A stretch of DNA of 64,000 nucleotides, taken from contig JAJDAD010000063.1 in the NCBI GenBank assembly GCA_029262055.1, forward strand, positions 186,001 through 250,000, given 5' to 3'. Both the position numbers and the translations under genes were made by a program. Shown here piece after piece: positions 1 through 8,183 of this stretch. Source of the stretch: Candidatus Zhuqueibacterota bacterium (GTDB taxonomy: Bacteria > Zhuqueibacterota > Zhuqueibacteria > Oceanimicrobiales > Oceanimicrobiaceae). Within the stretch, counting starts at the first letter, position 1; each line of letters begins with the position of its first letter. The notes below the pieces were generated by a model. That model saw nothing but the letters and a program-made list of their open reading frames with translations. It was not told the DNA's origin and did not search any database.

Positions 1-1025
1 TCCGCCTTTATCAGGCGCCGATAGTGTTCGACAAGCCTAAAACTACTTTCTGCCGCTGGGACGAGCTCTCGTCTGCGCCAGAACGCCCGGATAAAGTCTC
101 CCTTTGCAGCAAGCCCAGCGCTGTCGAAGGTATCCAGTTCAGAATCCTTGAACAAATATTTGGCGTCATTGAAAAAAAACAAGGCATCGGCGGGCGTGCG
201 AATGGCGGCAACGGCGGTCCAGTAAAACTCGCTGGCGGCCGGCTCTTTTCCCTGCTGTACCAGAAGTCTCACCAGTGCAAGATAGGCCGGGATCTTTACA
301 GAATTCTTTCCACCCGCCAAAAGCGTACCAAAGATGTCTTCGGCCTCGGCCAACTTGCCTTGACGCCTGAGGTTTTCTCCCTCAAGATAGCGCACCCAAT
401 CTTCGCCGACATTTGCAAAAAGTGTGCTCTTTTCAGCCCGGGAGGCGTGCACCAGATAAAGTCGATAGAGATTATATATATCTACCTGGGCCTGCGCCAA
501 GTCTGGGCGTTTACGAAGTTGGCGATGACCCCAGTCCAGGGCCTGGCGCCAGTGATCGCGTCTGCGTTCCAGGAAGGCCCGCTGCATCAACACATCCGAA
601 TAACTGGAATCGATGGCCATGACGAGGTCAAACTGCCATTCGGCTTTCCCGAAGTCCTTGCTGCGCAGAAGCAAGCTCTTGAATTTTCCTGTCTCTCGAA
701 ATGCGATGCCGAGATTGAGGTTTGCTTCAAGATCTTCCGGACTATCCTGTAGAATCCTCCGATTCCATTTCTTCACGTCTCCCCAGTCAAAGGTAGCTTT
801 TGCTACCCTGGACAAGGCCCGTAAGGCTGGCAGCGAGTGCGCGTCGTGCCGCAAAACTTCCTCAAAATTTTTCTTCGCCTGTTTGAAATCATGAGAAATA
901 AGGAGGCTATCCCCCGAAGCCAGCAGCCTTTGTGCACTGTCATCGGCGAAAGGGTAAACCGGAACGAACGTTGGTGCCGCGCAGAAAAAAGAGAACAGAA
1001 AGAGAAGAGAAAGTAGTCGCTGCAT
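1..1025 (-). CDS. TPR protein with C-terminal GWxTD-type domain (3' end off the window)
   Basis: This open frame starts at ATG 1025 and runs off the left edge after 341 codons, so the C-terminus is missing. It begins with a hydrophobic secretion signal of about 20 residues rich in Leu and Phe. Helical TPR-like repeats follow (for example around 'LEANLNLGIAFRETGKF'). The last visible part reads FWRRRELVPAAESSF...EHYRRLIKA, which resembles the FWxRRDPTP...NE...YxRRV core of GWxTD-domain proteins known from FCB bacteria. That assignment is by recall of the motif. The protein is probably periplasmic or outer-membrane associated. The function of the family is not established. A weak sigma54-like element lies upstream, but its GG-GC spacing is 11 rather than 10. 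Confidence 0.7.
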   Translation of the reverse strand, partial: MQRLLSLLFLFSFFCAAPTFVPVYPFADDSAQRLLASGDSLLISHDFKQAKKNFEEVLRHDAHSLPALRALSRVAKATFDWGDVKKWNRRILQDSPEDLEANLNLGIAFRETGKFKSLLLRSKDFGKAEWQFDLVMAIDSSYSDVLMQRAFLERRRDHWRQALDWGHRQLRKRPDLAQAQVDIYNLYRLYLVHASRAEKSTLFANVGEDWVRYLEGENLRRQGKLAEAEDIFGTLLAGGKNSVKIPAYLALVRLLVQQGKEPAASEFYWTAVAAIRTPADALFFFNDAKYLFKDSELDTFDSAGLAAKGDFIRAFWRRRELVPAAESSFRLVEHYRRLIKA

Positions 1026-1094
1026 AATCAACAAAGGTCAGACTGTGCAACCCTTGTAGCCCAAGCAAGAGTGTTTAGTTAAGTCGAAAAGAGC

Positions 1095-1128
1095 GGCCAC
1101 CAGCCTCACCGGAAAAAGGCTGATGGCC
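1095..1128 (-). terminator. Hairpin terminator after the FadL-like porin gene
   Basis: The inverted repeat 1095-1106 / 1117-1128 pairs 12 positions with one mismatch around a 10-base loop. On the minus strand it is followed by a TTTT tract (1087-1090). It lies just past the stop of the outer-membrane protein gene. Confidence 0.6.
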
Positions 1129-1136
1129 AACTATCC

Positions 1137-2489
1137 TCAGAAACGGAAGGCGAAAGAAACAAATACTTTGTTTACCTTGATGTCCTCAACATAGTCGCCA
1201 ATGTCATTGGTTTGAGACAGGCCATTATTAAAACGTTTCCAGAAACCGTGGACGTAGGCCAGATCCAGGCGAACCTGTTTGTCAACCAGAAAACCAAGCC
1301 CGGCTGAGAGAAACTGCTTGTCCTCGTCGCTATCCGCATCCTGGAACACAGATGGGTCGAGGAAGTAGCCGGCTCTAAAACTCAACCCGGTTAGCGGCAA
1401 AGTAAATTCGCCTCCAAGCCTGACGCGGGTGGTGGCGCGGTAGGTATTTCGAATGGTGCGATTGGCCTCGTTTTCAGTTACCGGATTGCCGTTTTCGTCA
1501 GTAAATGGCGGATCGCTGTTGTACTCGATCTGAGACCAGTCATTATATTCCACGTCCCCGGAAAAGACAAAGTTGAGCAGGTGCAAAGACGCCCCACCCG
1601 AAAATGCCCACGGAGACTGAATCTCGTACTCGGTAACGCCTTCGTCAAAGAATGACTCATCCCCATCAACCACACCATCATCACCCAACAACTCAGTATC
1701 AGTAAAGAAGTTCTCGTCGACATTCAGTATGATCGGTGACGCGATGGTAGCGCCGAGGTGAAGCATAGGGCTAACCCGAAAGAGCCCCCCGACCTTCGCA
1801 TTGAAACCGGTAATATCTGAGTTGACATTGTCTTCGACAGTGAAAGTGTCAAAGGTCCACAGGTCGTCACGATCACTCTCGAAAAAGGTGGACTCAAAGT
1901 CAGTTCCACCGGCCCAGAAGTTTAATCCCAAGCCCACAGAAACGTTCGGGGAAACGTCGACCGCGCCAGCCAGGCTCCACAGATTCAGGCTGCCGTGCTC
2001 GATTTCGCGCCAGGCCTGGTTCACCTGGTCATCTGAGGTGTTGTTGAAGGTACGGAAATCAAGGTTTGAGTCATACGACTTGACCCGCTGAAACCCAAAC
2101 GCAAACACCAGACTGCCGCGAACGGTTGGTAGCGGATAGGCCAAACCAATGTCATTGAACTTGGTGAAGTTCTCCTCATTTTGTCGTCCGAATGGGTCGA
2201 ACGAAGCTTGATTTGCGAGTAGGCCAAAATCGTTTTGACGGGTCAGGTGACTTAAAGAGCCGTAAACCTCAACCCTGCCAATTCCACGTAACGCGGCGGG
2301 ATTCCAAAAGGAGGCGGTGTAGTCGCCACCGATCGAACTGAAGGCGCCGCCCATGGCAATTGCGCGTGACCCGGAACCCAACTGCATGCCCAAAGAGAAG
2401 ATCTCTTCCTGGGAGGAAGCCTTTTCAGGAGCAAACGTCAGCAACAAGGCCGGCAGTATACTGTATGTTAAGATAGTTCTAATTGACAT
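1137..2489 (-). CDS. FadL/PorV-like outer-membrane beta-barrel protein
   Basis: The 450-residue product has a signal peptide ending near ASSQ. It then carries the GSGSRAIAMGGAF...SFWNPAAL block typical of the FadL/TodX and PorV-like outer-membrane families. The rest is alternating beta-strand sequence ending in an aromatic residue (FAFRF), the usual signal for BamA-dependent barrel assembly. I start it at ATG 2489 because AGAGAGGGATT lies just before it; an upstream in-frame codon at 2522 would add a charged stretch ahead of the signal peptide. It begins 40 bases after the lipoprotein gene and probably shares its sigma54-type promoter. The likely role is transport of hydrophobic compounds or a secretion accessory role; the substrate cannot be read from sequence. 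Confidence 0.8.
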   Translation of the reverse strand: MSIRTILTYSILPALLLTFAPEKASSQEEIFSLGMQLGSGSRAIAMGGAFSSIGGDYTASFWNPAALRGIGRVEVYGSLSHLTRQNDFGLLANQASFDPFGRQNEENFTKFNDIGLAYPLPTVRGSLVFAFGFQRVKSYDSNLDFRTFNNTSDDQVNQAWREIEHGSLNLWSLAGAVDVSPNVSVGLGLNFWAGGTDFESTFFESDRDDLWTFDTFTVEDNVNSDITGFNAKVGGLFRVSPMLHLGATIASPIILNVDENFFTDTELLGDDGVVDGDESFFDEGVTEYEIQSPWAFSGGASLHLLNFVFSGDVEYNDWSQIEYNSDPPFTDENGNPVTENEANRTIRNTYRATTRVRLGGEFTLPLTGLSFRAGYFLDPSVFQDADSDEDKQFLSAGLGFLVDKQVRLDLAYVHGFWKRFNNGLSQTNDIGDYVEDIKVNKVFVSFAFRF

Positions 2490-2529
2490 AGTAATCCCTC
2501 TCTCTAAAGTGAGATTTCTCACTCTTTAC

Positions 2530-3852
2530 TTACCTTTTGCTTCTTCTACCGGATGAAGATCTTCCCGATGAACTTCTACCTGAGGACCTGCTGGAAGAAC
2601 CACCGCCACCTTTACTCCCACTCGAGTAGCTCTTCTTGCTGCCACTGGAGGACTTTGTGCTCGTTCTTGACGGGCTGGATTTGGTCGCCTTGCTGGACTT
2701 AGTACCCGACTTGCTTTTACTGACCTTTGAGGTACGGCGCGTGTTGGTCCTCTTACTGGCCGTTGCACTCTTTTTCTGCGTGGTTTTGCTCACAGTCGCT
2801 TTCGACTCTGGACTACCCTTGCTTCTGGTCGAACGGCTCACCCGACGACTTCTGCGGGCCGGTTCAGTTTTCCGTTCGGTGCTACGTGCTGAGCTGACGG
2901 TGCGCCCGCCAGAGCGGCTACGAGTCCGCCGCACTCTTGCCTTTGATTTCGTGTCAGACTTGCTGGAGGAACTGCGGGCTACCGAGGTCCGGGTCCTGGG
3001 ACTTCTCCGGACTGCCGCACGCCGGCTGCTTGAATTAGAGTCGGTCCCACTGGACTCAACCCGGCTTCCGGACTGTGCCCTTCTTCGAACGGATTTGACC
3101 GCGCCAAACTTGGTCGATGCAGACGACTTCCTGACGGCGGTGCCACGCGTTGCGACCGCATGTGTTGAATTAACCGCGACCCTGCGATTCTCAAACCCAA
3201 AGTTGTCGCGCCGGATTCCGCGCCGTGTGAAGGTGCGCTGCTTAAAGGCCACAGTCCGGCCGCTTGAGTAGTGGTGCGGATAGTAACCACTGCTGTACCC
3301 GCCATAATAGTAGGCGTCATGGTACCTGCCATACCCTCCGAATCCGAAGCTAAAATGACTACCATAGTAGGACCTCGGATAGTAAAAATAATCATAAAAG
3401 TATGGATCGTAGTATCCTACGGAAACCGAGATATGGCTGGAGTAAGGCCTGTGGTAATCATAAAAGTCTGGGTCATAAAACGGATCGTAATACCAGGACC
3501 GGTGGGAATACGGACCATAGTAGCTATTGTAGTAATGGTGCTCAATTCTAGTTTCAACATCGTCCTCATCATCGTAGGAGTAGGCTTCATAGTCATAATC
3601 ACCATCCTCTACATATTCTTCCTCGCCTTCGTAATCCTCATAATCTGCATAATCCTCATAGGAATAGGCCTCTTCCTCTTCTCTCTCATCCCTGTCACCT
3701 TCATGGTGACGGCTGTTCTTTTTTGTGTAACGTTCACTAGCAGGCTCTTGTGCCTCGGGTTTGGCCAGTTGCGTGTAACAGCTCGACAGCAGAAACGCCG
3801 ATAGCAGCAAGAGCACAGTTGCCAGATTCCTAAATAGCTGTCGCTTTTTCAT
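2530..3852 (-). CDS. Low-complexity lipoprotein: Tyr/Asp-rich front, Ser/Arg/Lys-rich tail
   Basis: The 440-residue product starts at ATG 3852, which has GGGAG nine bases upstream; an in-frame codon at 3876 is less likely. The N-terminus is a lipoprotein signal with lipobox LLSSC, lipidated Cys about residue 25. Residues 45-110 are very acidic and Tyr-rich. Residues 110-210 are Tyr/Gly/His-rich with repeated YYDPxxYDY-like units. From about residue 215 to the end the chain is strongly basic and Ser-rich, ending in SSGRSSSGRRSKR. I recognise no enzymatic domain. The split charge suggests a surface-exposed, intrinsically disordered protein that may bind polyanions or other envelope polymers; this is inference. 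It is first in a two-gene unit with the porin gene. Confidence 0.75.
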   Translation of the reverse strand: MKKRQLFRNLATVLLLLSAFLLSSCYTQLAKPEAQEPASERYTKKNSRHHEGDRDEREEEEAYSYEDYADYEDYEGEEEYVEDGDYDYEAYSYDDEDDVETRIEHHYYNSYYGPYSHRSWYYDPFYDPDFYDYHRPYSSHISVSVGYYDPYFYDYFYYPRSYYGSHFSFGFGGYGRYHDAYYYGGYSSGYYPHHYSSGRTVAFKQRTFTRRGIRRDNFGFENRRVAVNSTHAVATRGTAVRKSSASTKFGAVKSVRRRAQSGSRVESSGTDSNSSSRRAAVRRSPRTRTSVARSSSSKSDTKSKARVRRTRSRSGGRTVSSARSTERKTEPARRSRRVSRSTRSKGSPESKATVSKTTQKKSATASKRTNTRRTSKVSKSKSGTKSSKATKSSPSRTSTKSSSGSKKSYSSGSKGGGGSSSRSSGRSSSGRSSSGRRSKR

Positions 3853-3917
3853 TTTTCTTACTCCCAGTATAATCAATGCAGCTTAATAAGGTCTATCAGC
3901 TTTACATCTGCAACTTA

Positions 3918-3933
3918 AGCAAATGCTATGCCA
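3918..3933 (-). promoter_or_regulatory. Sigma54-type -24/-12 promoter for the lipoprotein/porin unit
   Basis: On the minus strand the sequence reads TGGCATAGCATTTGCT. The -24 GG and -12 GC are 10 bases apart, as in the sigma54 consensus TGGCAC-N5-TTGCW. The predicted transcript start is near 3906, about 55 bases before the ATG. A short palindrome, GTCGTTCGAC at 4000-4009, lies 66 bases upstream and could be an activator site. Confidence 0.7.
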
Positions 3934-4065
3934 GCACGGTTTTACAGAAATGTCTCATGTAAGTACACCATTGGCCTCAGAATCGGTTCCAAGTTTATCG
4001 TCGTTCGACAATGCCCCGGTGTCGTGTGGCTAGTGGCTTTACGCAACTGACAACCAGGTTAACAA

Positions 4066-4680
4066 CTACTCTTTGATGTCGAAACGATGCTCTTGCATAA
4101 TCCACGAGTTCACGGCTTTGCCACCCTCTCTGGCCGGAGTATATCTGCTGCCGTAGGCTGCCTCGGTTGCGGCCCTGGCAAATGTTTCACTTTGAGTCGT
4201 GTTGTCGATCACGAGCACCTCGACAACTTTTCCTTTTGCGTCTATGTGAAGACTAAGCTTCACAACTCCGCGAATGCCCTTTTCTTCCTTGGGGTATTCG
4301 GGGAATACCCGCGCAATCGCCCGCGCCGGCGTCAGACTCATAGCAGGAGCAGATCCGCCGGGTGTATTGTCAAAGAAGTTTGTCTCCCTGAGCGTTGTCT
4401 CAGGAATGGTTTCGTCTTCAGGAATTGACTCATCGTCTGAAGGCACCGGCACAGTGGGTTTCGGCGGTGGCGGTGTGCGACGTGCCTGCCGAGTAGATGG
4501 TATATTTTCTACGGTGATTGTGATCGCGGCGTTTTTTTGCTCAGAGAGGCGAAGCTTTACTCTGGGGGAAAGTAATACCAGAAAATTGCATACCAGAAGG
4601 ACAACCACCAACGCCTTGTGAATATTAAGTCGATAATGGGAGCAGTCATCCGAAACATATTTCTTAAACGACTTTGGCAA
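4066..4680 (-). CDS. TonB-family protein
   Basis: The 204-residue product has one N-terminal membrane helix (about residues 22-40), a proline-rich linker (TPPPPKPTVPVP) and a C-terminal TonB-like domain. That domain reads YPKEEKGIRGVVKLSLHIDA...GKVVEVLVIDNT...F.RAATEAAYGSRYTPA, matching the family pattern. It probably links inner-membrane energy to an outer-membrane receptor, or acts structurally in the envelope. No exbB/exbD are nearby. The start is TTG 4680; no ATG precedes the membrane helix. It lies 32 bases after batE and is probably the last gene of the Bat operon. Confidence 0.8.
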   Translation of the reverse strand: MPKSFKKYVSDDCSHYRLNIHKALVVVLLVCNFLVLLSPRVKLRLSEQKNAAITITVENIPSTRQARRTPPPPKPTVPVPSDDESIPEDETIPETTLRETNFFDNTPGGSAPAMSLTPARAIARVFPEYPKEEKGIRGVVKLSLHIDAKGKVVEVLVIDNTTQSETFARAATEAAYGSRYTPAREGGKAVNSWIMQEHRFDIKE

Positions 4681-4712
4681 GCCAGCTTACCTGTGGTTTT
4701 GGCGGACCGATA

Positions 4713-5483
4713 CTAGATGACTTCTATCTTCTCCTGTCTCATCCACCCGACTTTTCCGTCAGCCAACCGGATTTTCACCCATTCGAGCGAACGGTCCTTC
4801 ACTTCGACTTTTACGCCTTGGTGCAACGTAAAAACATCGGTACCTGCCTGGTCGGGTGCGCTCTTGACGTCTACCTTATCCGACAAGACTATGGCCACGG
4901 TATGGGTTTCATCGTGATATACTCGAACGCAGAAGACGGCCGCCAAAAACACAAAACAAACTGTCGAGACCACGAACGCAGAGGTCATCGCTTTACCTGA
5001 CAAGCGCGGACGAAACAAAATTCTCAAAATAACAACCGCCATGAGAAACAGATAGCTCGTAAGGGTCAGAAAGCCGAGCGGTTTCGTCCCGAGCAGAAAG
5101 GTGACTTTGTTGAGCCAGTCACCCAAAAGGAACCGTGGCAACTCCTGAATTCGGTCAACCACTTCCAGGTTGGCCAACTCAATATTGAATTCAATATCCT
5201 CGTCTTCCGGGGCTAAGCGTTTTGCACGCTCATAGTTCAAAATAGCCCGTGCTAAGGCGCCTTGCTTGTGGTAACAATTCCCTAAATTATAAAAAACCTC
5301 CCAGCTCTCGTACCCCAGATCCAGAATCTGTTGGTACTGAACTACGGCAGCCTCGTAGTCGCCAGCCTGGTAGAGTTCGCTCCCTTTTATGAAAAACTGG
5401 TCCGCCTGAGTTGCGACAGCAACATCAATGAAGCCACCCGTGAAAACACAGACCACAAAAAAAACCAGGGGAAACTGTTTCAT
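4713..5483 (-). CDS. batE: BatE: TPR protein with two membrane helices and SH3-like domain
   Basis: From ATG 5483 the product is 256 residues. It has a signal peptide, a block of two or three TPRs (YQAGDYEAAVVQYQQIL..., VFYNLGNCYHKQG...), two hydrophobic helices near residues 135-155 and 170-190, and a C-terminal bacterial SH3-like region (LSDKVDVKSAPD...GVKVEVKDR...GWMRQEKIEVI). This is the architecture of BatE in Bacteroidetes aerotolerance operons. The earlier in-frame start (5615) would overlap batD deeply and precede the signal peptide, so I reject it. The start is 10 bases after the batD stop, which suggests coupling. Confidence 0.8.
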   Translation of the reverse strand: MKQFPLVFFVVCVFTGGFIDVAVATQADQFFIKGSELYQAGDYEAAVVQYQQILDLGYESWEVFYNLGNCYHKQGALARAILNYERAKRLAPEDEDIEFNIELANLEVVDRIQELPRFLLGDWLNKVTFLLGTKPLGFLTLTSYLFLMAVVILRILFRPRLSGKAMTSAFVVSTVCFVFLAAVFCVRVYHDETHTVAIVLSDKVDVKSAPDQAGTDVFTLHQGVKVEVKDRSLEWVKIRLADGKVGWMRQEKIEVI

Positions 5484-5493
5484 TTTGCCCAAA

Positions 5494-7374
5494 CTAAAGC
5501 TCCCTCTCCAAAGTGACAATAGCCTCGCGAGCTCTATCAAAAAAACTGCGCATCTCGCCGTTGTCTGTTCCCCCGGGGGCAAACCGTTGAAAATCACAAT
5601 CTTGTAAACATTCAAGAAATTGCGTTACGACCTCTTGTTTCACTTTTCTTTCACTTAGAATTCTCTCAACCTCATCGGTCATGAGCCCGGCGGATGACAC
5701 GTTAAGCTTGTCGCCCACGTAGCCCATCAGCGCACTTGCAATTTCGCTGTAAAACTCTTTTGAACCACCTTTGGATAAGAGCTGGTTGGCCTTTTTCAAC
5801 CGCTTCATGGCCATTTGATTTGCCTTCCGGCTTCTGGCATAAGCGACATTGGAGCTCAATCGATCCTGATGGCGGCGATAGCCCAGCGCGCCTGCCAGAG
5901 CTGCCAGCGGCAGGAACAAAACAAGGTGAAACCACACGGTTTTATAGAGTACAGAGCCACGCAGCTTAAATTCCGGCAACCGGGTTTGAATAAAACGAAT
6001 GTCCTGTCCGATGAACCTGACATCCTCCTTCGAGCCCCCCACCCGTGTTGTGGCAAACTGCTCCTCACCACGGGCCACGGTTATGTCAATTGGGTTCGTG
6101 GCAATCTGTTTGTAGGTTCGCCGGGCCGGATCAAAATACGAAAACCTCACCGGTTTTATGGTCTGGTTCCCGGGAAAACGGGGAATCAAGATATATTCAA
6201 ATGTCCGGCTTCCTGAAATCTCTCCACCCTTCCGGCTGATAGTCTCGGTAATCTTCGGATCGTAAACTTCAAAATCTGCAGGAAAACTGACCACGGGCTT
6301 TGGCAGAATCTTGATATTCCCGTTGCCTGCAATAGTGACTTTGAACGATATCGCTTCATTGGTCTTGGCACTCGCTTTGTCAACGGTGGCTTCGATTGAA
6401 TAGGCGCCCACAGCTCCGGCAAAATCGCGTGGACGGCTTTCAGCAGGCAAAGGAAGGACGTCTATAGTAACCGGATTAGACCGCAGTTTCTTCCTGACCG
6501 TACGGCCAAAGTCAAAAAACGGGTCATTGAGGAAATTGTCGAATATATCGCGGCGCTGGCGACGCTGGCGCGGGACCTGCACTTCACATTCAATCTCCAT
6601 CGGGTCCAGCGTCTTCTTGCCGGGACCCTGCGGGAACAGAGCGACCTTTTTGATGTCCGCCACCTTAAACTGCCGACCGTTGACAACCCCCTCGTACAAG
6701 GGTGGCCGGCCAGGCAACTCGAAATTTTCCGTCCAGAACCCGGCCGTATTGGGCAGTTGTGAGACGCCGTAATTGCTCACATTGACGGCCGTGTAGATTT
6801 TGTAGGTGACGATTACCGGTTCATTCTGAAAAACGCGTTTCTTTTCGGCAAACGCCTTCAGAAACAAAACCTCATCGAGATTGTCAGCCGCGCCGGGCTT
6901 GCCCGGCTGGCGACGGCCCGATCTTCCCGGCTTTTGTGCGGCAGGACTCGCCGTGATTTCGAGCTTGACGGGAGTACTGGCATAGACTTTTCCGTTGTGA
7001 CGCAGTTCGACGGCGGGAATCGTATGTTTTCCGACGGTACCGGCGATGTAGTGGTGCGTATAGGTTTTGCTGACCGACATCTTGCCATTGACAAACTGCA
7101 TGCTGGTAGAAGTGCTGCTGCCAACATACGAAGCGAACCGGTCGAGACCGGGCACCGGCGGCTGCGGCGTACTATTGGCATCGGAGCCTGAAACCTCTAC
7201 CGTCAGCTCGAACTGCTGGTCCAAAGCAACGACCGGCCGGTTCAAATGGGCGCTGACCTGAATGTCCTGTGCCAGAACAGCAGACGGCAACAAGAGCACC
7301 AGCAGCGCCGGAAAACAGGACATCGCAGCCGAACCAGTTTTGAGTCCGCCGCCTTTGGGGTCGCGTTCAAGCAT
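5494..7374 (-). CDS. batD: BatD: large periplasmic protein with C-terminal membrane anchor
   Basis: The product (about 626 residues) has a signal peptide (ALLVLLLPSAVLA). Several Ig-like beta domains follow, typical of BatD (DQQFELTVEVSG...; VTYKIYTAVNV...; AISFKVTIAGNGNIK). It ends with a transmembrane helix near residue 490 and a cytosolic helical tail containing LKKANQLLSKG...CLQDCDFQRFAPG. The ATG at 7374 overlaps the batC stop in the pattern TGATG, so translation is coupled; TTG/GTG alternatives lie just upstream. It works with BatA/B/C/E in a MoxR-associated envelope complex whose biochemical role is still unclear. Its tail resembles those of the two shorter BatD-like proteins in this operon. 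Confidence 0.9.
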   Translation of the reverse strand: MLERDPKGGGLKTGSAAMSCFPALLVLLLPSAVLAQDIQVSAHLNRPVVALDQQFELTVEVSGSDANSTPQPPVPGLDRFASYVGSSTSTSMQFVNGKMSVSKTYTHHYIAGTVGKHTIPAVELRHNGKVYASTPVKLEITASPAAQKPGRSGRRQPGKPGAADNLDEVLFLKAFAEKKRVFQNEPVIVTYKIYTAVNVSNYGVSQLPNTAGFWTENFELPGRPPLYEGVVNGRQFKVADIKKVALFPQGPGKKTLDPMEIECEVQVPRQRRQRRDIFDNFLNDPFFDFGRTVRKKLRSNPVTIDVLPLPAESRPRDFAGAVGAYSIEATVDKASAKTNEAISFKVTIAGNGNIKILPKPVVSFPADFEVYDPKITETISRKGGEISGSRTFEYILIPRFPGNQTIKPVRFSYFDPARRTYKQIATNPIDITVARGEEQFATTRVGGSKEDVRFIGQDIRFIQTRLPEFKLRGSVLYKTVWFHLVLFLPLAALAGALGYRRHQDRLSSNVAYARSRKANQMAMKRLKKANQLLSKGGSKEFYSEIASALMGYVGDKLNVSSAGLMTDEVERILSERKVKQEVVTQFLECLQDCDFQRFAPGGTDNGEMRSFFDRAREAIVTLEREL

Positions 7375-8183
7375 CACCAATCTTTACCTCTGAACGCACC
7401 ACGGACTTTTTGCTTCTTCTTGTTCTTGAGTAACTCCTCTTCATCTCCCTGGAGGGCATCCAGGATACGCTCCGCATCCTCTTTTGAAATCTCTCTGGGT
7501 TCTTCACCTTGCTGCCCCTCTTGCTCCTCTTGCTTTTCTTCGTCACCGGGCCGCTCTTGATTCTCTCCCTGATCTTCCTGCTGTTGTTCTTGTTCGTCCT
7601 GCTGCTGGTCCTGCTCTTCCTGGTTTTGCTGGTCCTGCTGCTCCTGGTCCTGCTGCTGTTCCGGGTTCTGCTCCTGGTTCTGCTGATCCTGCTTCTGCTG
7701 CTGACTATCGTCCTGATTCTCCTGGTTGTCTTTCAGCTTGGCACGGACGTACTCAAGATTATATTTCGCATCTTCATCATCAGGATCGAGCTCCAGGGCT
7801 TTCTTGAAGTGCAGAACGCTCTCCGGCAATTTACCCATCTTGTAAAGCGTGTTCCCCATATTGTAGTAGCTCTTGGATTGCAGGGAGATATCATCGGACG
7901 AAAGTGACTTCTGGTAGGACTGCAATGCCTCTTCATAGTTATGCTTTTTGTAATGCACATCACCGATATTGAAGTGAACATCCTCCAAGTCAGGCTGTTC
8001 CAGGAGGGCGTCGCGATACTTGTTGTTTGCTTCGTCATACTTCTCTTCACTGAAGAGGCGGTTGCCTTCTTCCACCTGCTTGTGACCCTGGGAGAATCCC
8101 GGGGCTGCAAGAGTCATCAACACCAGCATCGGAATCAGAACCCGCAACCAAGAGGCGCTGCTGCTTTCCGCTCTACTGTTCAA
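7374..8183 (-). CDS. batC: BatC: TPR protein with long Gln/Glu-rich segment
   Basis: The 269-residue product has a signal peptide, three to four TPRs (LFSEEKYDEANNKYRDALL; VHFNIGDVHYKKHNYEEAL; YYNMGNTLYKMGKLPESV) and then about 85 residues made almost only of Gln, Glu, Asp and Asn (about residues 155-235). A short charged tail follows. The likely start is TTG 8183, which has GGAGAGG six bases upstream and overlaps the end of batB by 11 bases. The CAG-rich coding tract explains the long Leu-rich open frame on the other strand. In Bacteroides, TPR BatC acts with BatB; the Gln-rich tract is probably a flexible linker. Confidence 0.85.
   Translation of the reverse strand: MNSRAESSSASWLRVLIPMLVLMTLAAPGFSQGHKQVEEGNRLFSEEKYDEANNKYRDALLEQPDLEDVHFNIGDVHYKKHNYEEALQSYQKSLSSDDISLQSKSYYNMGNTLYKMGKLPESVLHFKKALELDPDDEDAKYNLEYVRAKLKDNQENQDDSQQQKQDQQNQEQNPEQQQDQEQQDQQNQEEQDQQQDEQEQQQEDQGENQERPGDEEKQEEQEGQQGEEPREISKEDAERILDALQGDEEELLKNKKKQKVRGAFRGKDW

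Noticed and set aside
24-752. 242-codon plus-strand open frame
   Set aside because: It lies opposite the TPR/GWxTD gene, which has a signal peptide, a good start and family motifs; the plus frame has no recognisable protein features.
1046-1063. Sigma54-like element before the TPR/GWxTD gene
   Set aside because: The GG to GC spacing is 11 instead of 10, which usually abolishes sigma54 recognition.
2636-3804. Two Leu/Val/Ile-rich plus-strand open frames
   Set aside because: They mirror the biased codons of the low-complexity lipoprotein on the other strand.
7509-7907. Leu-rich plus-strand open frame that looks like a membrane protein
   Set aside because: It is the complement of the CAG/GAG-rich Gln/Glu tract of batC.
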